A DNA stretch of 64,000 nt. It comes from Seohaeicola saemankumensis. GTDB taxonomy: Bacteria; Pseudomonadota; Alphaproteobacteria; Rhodobacterales; Rhodobacteraceae. Below are positions 60,763 through 64,000 of this stretch, in pieces. The position numbers and the translations under genes are program-made. Position 1 is the stretch's first letter. Each line of letters begins with the position of its first letter. Location of the stretch: the NCBI RefSeq assembly GCF_042678485.1, contig NZ_JBHTKR010000001.1:558001-622000 (forward strand), in the 5' to 3' direction. The notes under the pieces were generated by a model. It was not told where the DNA came from. It worked only from the letters and a program-made list of their open reading frames with translations, and ran no database searches.

Positions 60763-61668
60763 ATGACCAATCAAGACGAGATCGAAGACAGCAGCGCACC
60801 GCTGATCGAGCATCTGGCAGAGCTGCGCACGCGGCTGATCCATTCGGCGGTGGCCTTCATCATCGCCATGGTGATCTGCTTCACGGTCTGGAACCCGATC
60901 TTCAACTTCCTGACCCATCCGCTGTGTTCGGCCATGGCCGAGCGTGGTCATGAGGATTGCGGACTGATCCTGATCCGGCTGCAGGAAGGTTTCTTTGTCG
61001 CCGTGTCGATCTCGCTTCTGGGGGGGCTGATGCTGTCCTTCCCCTATATCGCCTATCAGCTGTGGCGCTTCGTGGCGCCGGGGCTTTACAAGTCAGAAAA
61101 GGGGGCATTCCTGCCTTTTCTTCTGGCCTCGCCCTTCATGTTCTTCCTTGGCTCGGCCTTTGCCTTTTACGTCGTCACCCCGCTGGCCTTCGATTTCTTC
61201 CTGGGCTTCCAGCAGCCGGGCACGATCCTGGGGGATCAGGCGCCGGCAGGCAATGCGGTGGCGGGCATCGCCTTCCAGGGCTCGGCCCAGGAATACCTGA
61301 GCCTGACCATCAAGTTCATCGTTGCCTTCGGTCTGTGCTTCCAGTTGCCGGTCTTGCTGACTCTGATGGGCAAGGCGGGGCTGGTCAGTTCTGAAGGTCT
61401 GGGCAATGTGCGCAAATATGCCGTGGTCGCGATCCTGATCCTGGCGGCGCTGGTGACCCCGCCCGATGTGATCACCCAGGTGATCCTGTTCGTCGTGGTC
61501 TACGGGCTTTACGAGATTTCGATTTTCCTGGTGCGCCGCGTCGAAACCCAGCGCGAGGCGAAGTTGCGTGCCGAGGGGTATTACGACGACGAGGATGAAG
61601 ATCCGCTGATGCGTGAGTTCGACGAGGATCTGGCACGCGATGCAGAGGCCGAGGACAAGAGCAAGTGA
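60763..61668 (+). CDS. tatC: Sec-independent protein translocase subunit TatC
   Basis: A 301-residue six-helix membrane protein that binds the twin-arginine signal. IEHLAELRTRLIHSAVAF near residue 15 is the signature, and FPYIAYQLWRFVAPGLYKSEK follows. An acidic C-terminal tail (DDEDEDP) is longer than in E. coli. The stop overlaps the next gene. Confidence 0.96.
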   Translation: MTNQDEIEDSSAPLIEHLAELRTRLIHSAVAFIIAMVICFTVWNPIFNFLTHPLCSAMAERGHEDCGLILIRLQEGFFVAVSISLLGGLMLSFPYIAYQLWRFVAPGLYKSEKGAFLPFLLASPFMFFLGSAFAFYVVTPLAFDFFLGFQQPGTILGDQAPAGNAVAGIAFQGSAQEYLSLTIKFIVAFGLCFQLPVLLTLMGKAGLVSSEGLGNVRKYAVVAILILAALVTPPDVITQVILFVVVYGLYEISIFLVRRVETQREAKLRAEGYYDDEDEDPLMREFDEDLARDAEAEDKSK

Positions 61669-62513
61669 GCGGAAAGACCCTGAAACGTATCGCCGAGGCG
61701 TTGGAGCGGCTGGCACCGGCGCCCGTTGTGGCCCCCGATTTCGACGCGGCCGAAGCGTTTGTCTGGCATGTCGAACCTGACCGGCTGGAACCTGTGCCAC
61801 AGGTGGCGCGTGTCGCGCTGGATCTGCTGGTCGGCGTGGACCGCGCCCGCGATACGCTGCTGGAGAACACGCTGCATTTCGCGAAGGGGCTTCCGGCGAA
61901 CAATGCCCTTCTGTGGGGCGCGCGCGGCATGGGAAAATCCAGCCTTGTCAAGGCGGTGCATGCCGCTGTTCGGGCACGGGGCCTGCCCCTCAAGCTGGTC
62001 GAGCTGCAACGCGAAGACCTGCCTTCGGTGGCGCGTCTGCTGAACATGTTGCGGACCCGGCCGGAACGGTTCGTGCTGTTCTGTGACGACCTGTCGTTCA
62101 GCCATGACGATCAGCATTACAAGTCGCTCAAGGCGGTGCTGGATGGCGGGATCGAAGGCCGGCCCGAGAACGTGCTGTTCTATGCCACGTCGAACCGGCG
62201 CCACCTGATGCCGCGCGACATGATCGAGAATGAACGCTCCAGCGCGATCAACCCTTCGGAAGCCGTCGAGGAGAAAGTCTCGCTTTCGGATCGGTTCGGG
62301 CTGTGGCTGGGGTTCCATGCCTGCGATCAGGATCAGTTCCTGGACATGATCCGTGGCTATTGCACGGCTTTCGGGATCACGCTGCCCGAGGATCAGCTGC
62401 GCGCGGAAGCGATCGAATGGCAGGCCACGCGCGGATCACGTTCGGGCCGCGTGGCCTGGCAATTCGTGACCGATCTTGCCGGACGCCACGGGATCAGCCT
62501 GACCGGAGCCTGA
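61665..62513 (+). CDS. DUF815-family ATPase
   Basis: A 282-residue AAA-type ATPase. GARGMGKSSLVKAVHA is Walker A and VLFCDDLSFSHDD the Walker B region; the sensor-like segment YATSNRRHLMPRDM and RSGRVAWQFV near the C-terminus are typical of the DUF815 family. It starts with GTG overlapping the tatC stop (GTGA), so it is coupled to tatABC. The family is widespread and poorly characterised; a link to Tat export is suggested by position only. Confidence 0.85.
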   Translation: MSGKTLKRIAEALERLAPAPVVAPDFDAAEAFVWHVEPDRLEPVPQVARVALDLLVGVDRARDTLLENTLHFAKGLPANNALLWGARGMGKSSLVKAVHAAVRARGLPLKLVELQREDLPSVARLLNMLRTRPERFVLFCDDLSFSHDDQHYKSLKAVLDGGIEGRPENVLFYATSNRRHLMPRDMIENERSSAINPSEAVEEKVSLSDRFGLWLGFHACDQDQFLDMIRGYCTAFGITLPEDQLRAEAIEWQATRGSRSGRVAWQFVTDLAGRHGISLTGA

Positions 62514-62547
62514 GCGCCTTGGGCCTGCCCCGGCCGCGCGCCAGCGG

Positions 62548-63807
62548 TCAGCGCGGCGCCAGGTAAGGTGTGGGATCGACGCTGTCGAAGCCTTTGCGGA
62601 CCTCGAAATGCAGGTAATTCGAGCTGCCCGCGCGGATCTGCGCGATCTTCTGGCCCCGCGTGACCTTGTCGTCCTTCTTGACCGTCGCGCCTTCGACATT
62701 GGCATAGACCGTCAACAGGTTGTCCGGGTGCCTGATCACGATGATCGGAACCTGATCGGCGCTGGCGGTGATGGCGGCGACTGTGCCGGCTTCGGCGGCC
62801 ACGATGGGCGTGCCCGAGGGGGCCTGAATATCAAGCCCCTCGTTCTTGCCTTTCTGGTAATCGCGGATGACCGAACCCTGCACAGGTGTTGCCAGCTGCG
62901 CGTTACGTGCGGCCGGGGTCTGGGTTGCGCCCAGGTTGGGCGCGGCGGTGGCCGGTGCGGGCGTGGCTGCGGCGGGCGGGGTCGCCGCCGGCAGGGGCGT
63001 GGCAGAGGATGGCGGCACCGGCGTCACCGACCCTGTACCGGGTGCCGCGACAACGGCGGCGGGGCGCGCGGGCGCTTCGGCATCCGGCACGGGGATCAGC
63101 AGATACTGGCCCTCGCGGATGGTGTAATCGGGGCCCAGACCGTTCCATTCGGCCAGCGACCGGACGGATACATTATAGAGCCGCGAGACGGTAAAGGCGG
63201 TTTCCCCGCGCACGACCTTGTGGCGGGTGGGTTCAAGTCCGACCTGCGGGCGCACGGCAGCGGCCGCAGGCGTTGCGGCAGATGTGGTCGCGCCAGCGGC
63301 CGGGGGCAGGGTCGTGGTGCTGACAGACGATCCGCCCGCGCGGTCGATCGCACTGCTGGCCAGGGCGGTGATGTCGGTGCCCGGCGGCTGGATCGCGCCG
63401 AAGCCGCCGGTTGCGGGCGAGGGTTCGGCAACCCGGCGCGGCAGGGCCACGATCTCGTCCGGGCGCAACGGGTCGGCGGGGCGCAGGCCGTTGAAACGGG
63501 CCAGCTCGTCAGGGCTGACGCCCACGCGGGTGGCCAGATCGGTAACGGTATCGCCTTGGCGCGCCACGGCCACCTGGTAATTCGGATAGGAGATGACGCC
63601 GCGCGCATCGGGTGCCGGGCGATTGGCCACGGGCTGCCGCGAGGCTTCGGCGGTATCAAGCGTATTGCCGAAATTGCCGCGCAAGTCGAAATCCAGCGGC
63701 CTGTCGCAGGCTGCCAGAAGGCCAAGGGCGGTTCCGGTCAGGATCGCGCGGCGCAGGAATTGCCCCGCGGGCAGGGCATGACGGTCAAGGCGGCTGGTAT
63801 GGGGCAT
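62548..63807 (-). CDS. NlpD-like lipoprotein: two LysM domains and a degenerate M23 peptidase domain
   Basis: A 419-residue envelope protein. The lipoprotein signal ends LGLLAAC; two LysM domains follow (VARQGDTVTDLATRVGVS and VVRGETAFTVSRLYNVS), then a long Pro/Ala linker and a C-terminal M23/LytM domain (GLDIQAPSGTPIVAAEAG). The zinc ligands are missing: the expected HRG is NEG, and the HxH motif is YLHFEV, with only one His. Like EnvC/NlpD it should activate amidases rather than cut peptidoglycan itself. ATG 63807 is chosen over one 22 codons earlier. Confidence 0.9.
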   Translation of the reverse strand: MPHTSRLDRHALPAGQFLRRAILTGTALGLLAACDRPLDFDLRGNFGNTLDTAEASRQPVANRPAPDARGVISYPNYQVAVARQGDTVTDLATRVGVSPDELARFNGLRPADPLRPDEIVALPRRVAEPSPATGGFGAIQPPGTDITALASSAIDRAGGSSVSTTTLPPAAGATTSAATPAAAAVRPQVGLEPTRHKVVRGETAFTVSRLYNVSVRSLAEWNGLGPDYTIREGQYLLIPVPDAEAPARPAAVVAAPGTGSVTPVPPSSATPLPAATPPAAATPAPATAAPNLGATQTPAARNAQLATPVQGSVIRDYQKGKNEGLDIQAPSGTPIVAAEAGTVAAITASADQVPIIVIRHPDNLLTVYANVEGATVKKDDKVTRGQKIAQIRAGSSNYLHFEVRKGFDSVDPTPYLAPR

Positions 63808-63945
63808 CTCGATTTCCTCTGTCCTGCCCCTTGTGCCGGGGCTTTCCTTATGGCGTCGCAATCCCCAGGGCATCTGGGGCAGTGTCCCGTCGTCTGTGCC
63901 AGACCGGCGCCGTTTGCCTGTCAGTCCCGGCGCTGGTCTGTCGTT

Positions 63946-64000
63946 TCAGTCGCGTCCCAGCCCTTCGACCAAAGGCACGAAGCGGACGGGTCGCAATTCA
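63946..64000 (-). CDS. pcm: C-terminal fragment, probably protein-L-isoaspartate O-methyltransferase
   Basis: The minus strand reads in from the right edge for 17 codons (ELRPVRFVPLVEGLGRD) and then stops at 63946. An LRPVRFVPL segment close to the stop is what I expect at the end of Pcm, which repairs isoaspartyl residues, and pcm sits next to nlpD in many proteobacteria. Too little is visible for certainty. Confidence 0.55.
   Translation of the reverse strand, partial: ELRPVRFVPLVEGLGRD

Noticed and set aside
1..64000. tRNA, rRNA, CRISPR, transposase or prophage genes
   Set aside because: Searched by eye on both strands; no tRNA-like cloverleaf, regularly spaced repeats or integrase/transposase motifs were seen.

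Overview
The window is GC-rich, densely packed DNA from an alphaproteobacterium, most likely a member of the Rhodobacterales (Rhodobacter/Paracoccus/Roseobacter type). This rests on the complete nuo operon carrying the accessory ORFs typical of that order, a 431-residue NuoF of Paracoccus type, the run nuoN-birA-coaX-rnj, and a short dispersed repeat (TTCTTCTTGCCCNAAATAT-like) downstream of genes. No rRNA, tRNA, CRISPR array, transposase or phage gene was seen. It reads as ordinary chromosome.

Layout. 1-6762: a peptide-type ABC transporter substrate-binding protein (partial, minus strand) faces a fused double-ATPase subunit, an ArgE-like deacetylase and two tandem paralogous M20 amidohydrolases; together they look like an uptake-and-hydrolysis unit for N-acylated amino acids or peptides. 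6796-15694: housekeeping genes: Kdo transferase (waaA) with moaA, a small lipoprotein with a possibly leaderless transcript, an alkD-like gene behind glmU-glmS, gph, and a PrpD-family gene. 15817-17022: a DegT-type aminotransferase.

17178-26678: a leucine/isovalerate catabolism (liu) operon with isovaleryl-CoA dehydrogenase, both methylcrotonyl-CoA carboxylase subunits, methylglutaconyl-CoA hydratase and HMG-CoA lyase. Interleaved are an AMP-forming acyl-CoA synthetase, a GST, an ASCH-domain protein and a small anchored protein. Its promoter carries a palindrome over the -10 box.

26965-48005: all fourteen complex I genes (nuoA to nuoN) in order, with seven extra genes between them: three lipoproteins, two small membrane proteins, an exported protein and a cysteine-free carboxymuconolactone-decarboxylase-like protein. 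NuoE has a C-terminal H3TH (COG3743-like) domain that is also found, about 73% identical, in the membrane protein encoded next to it. The run continues into birA, coaX and rnj.

48031-64000: a TetR regulator divergent from an ABA4-like protein and a 7-TM protein, with three operator-like palindromes between them; a strong bidirectional terminator; a DEAD-box helicase with a pentapeptide-repeat tail; two paralogous glycosyltransferases; prfC; a Hint-domain protein; an SDR lacking the usual Tyr/Lys; an orphan ABC ATPase; tatABC with a DUF815 ATPase; an NlpD-like lipoprotein with a degenerate M23 domain; and the tail of what is probably pcm.

The most interesting features are the H3TH duplication in the nuo operon, the tetR control region, the 22-bp repeat near stop codons and the fused glycosyltransferase with an unknown N-terminal domain. 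All functions are assigned by reading protein motifs; no database search was possible.
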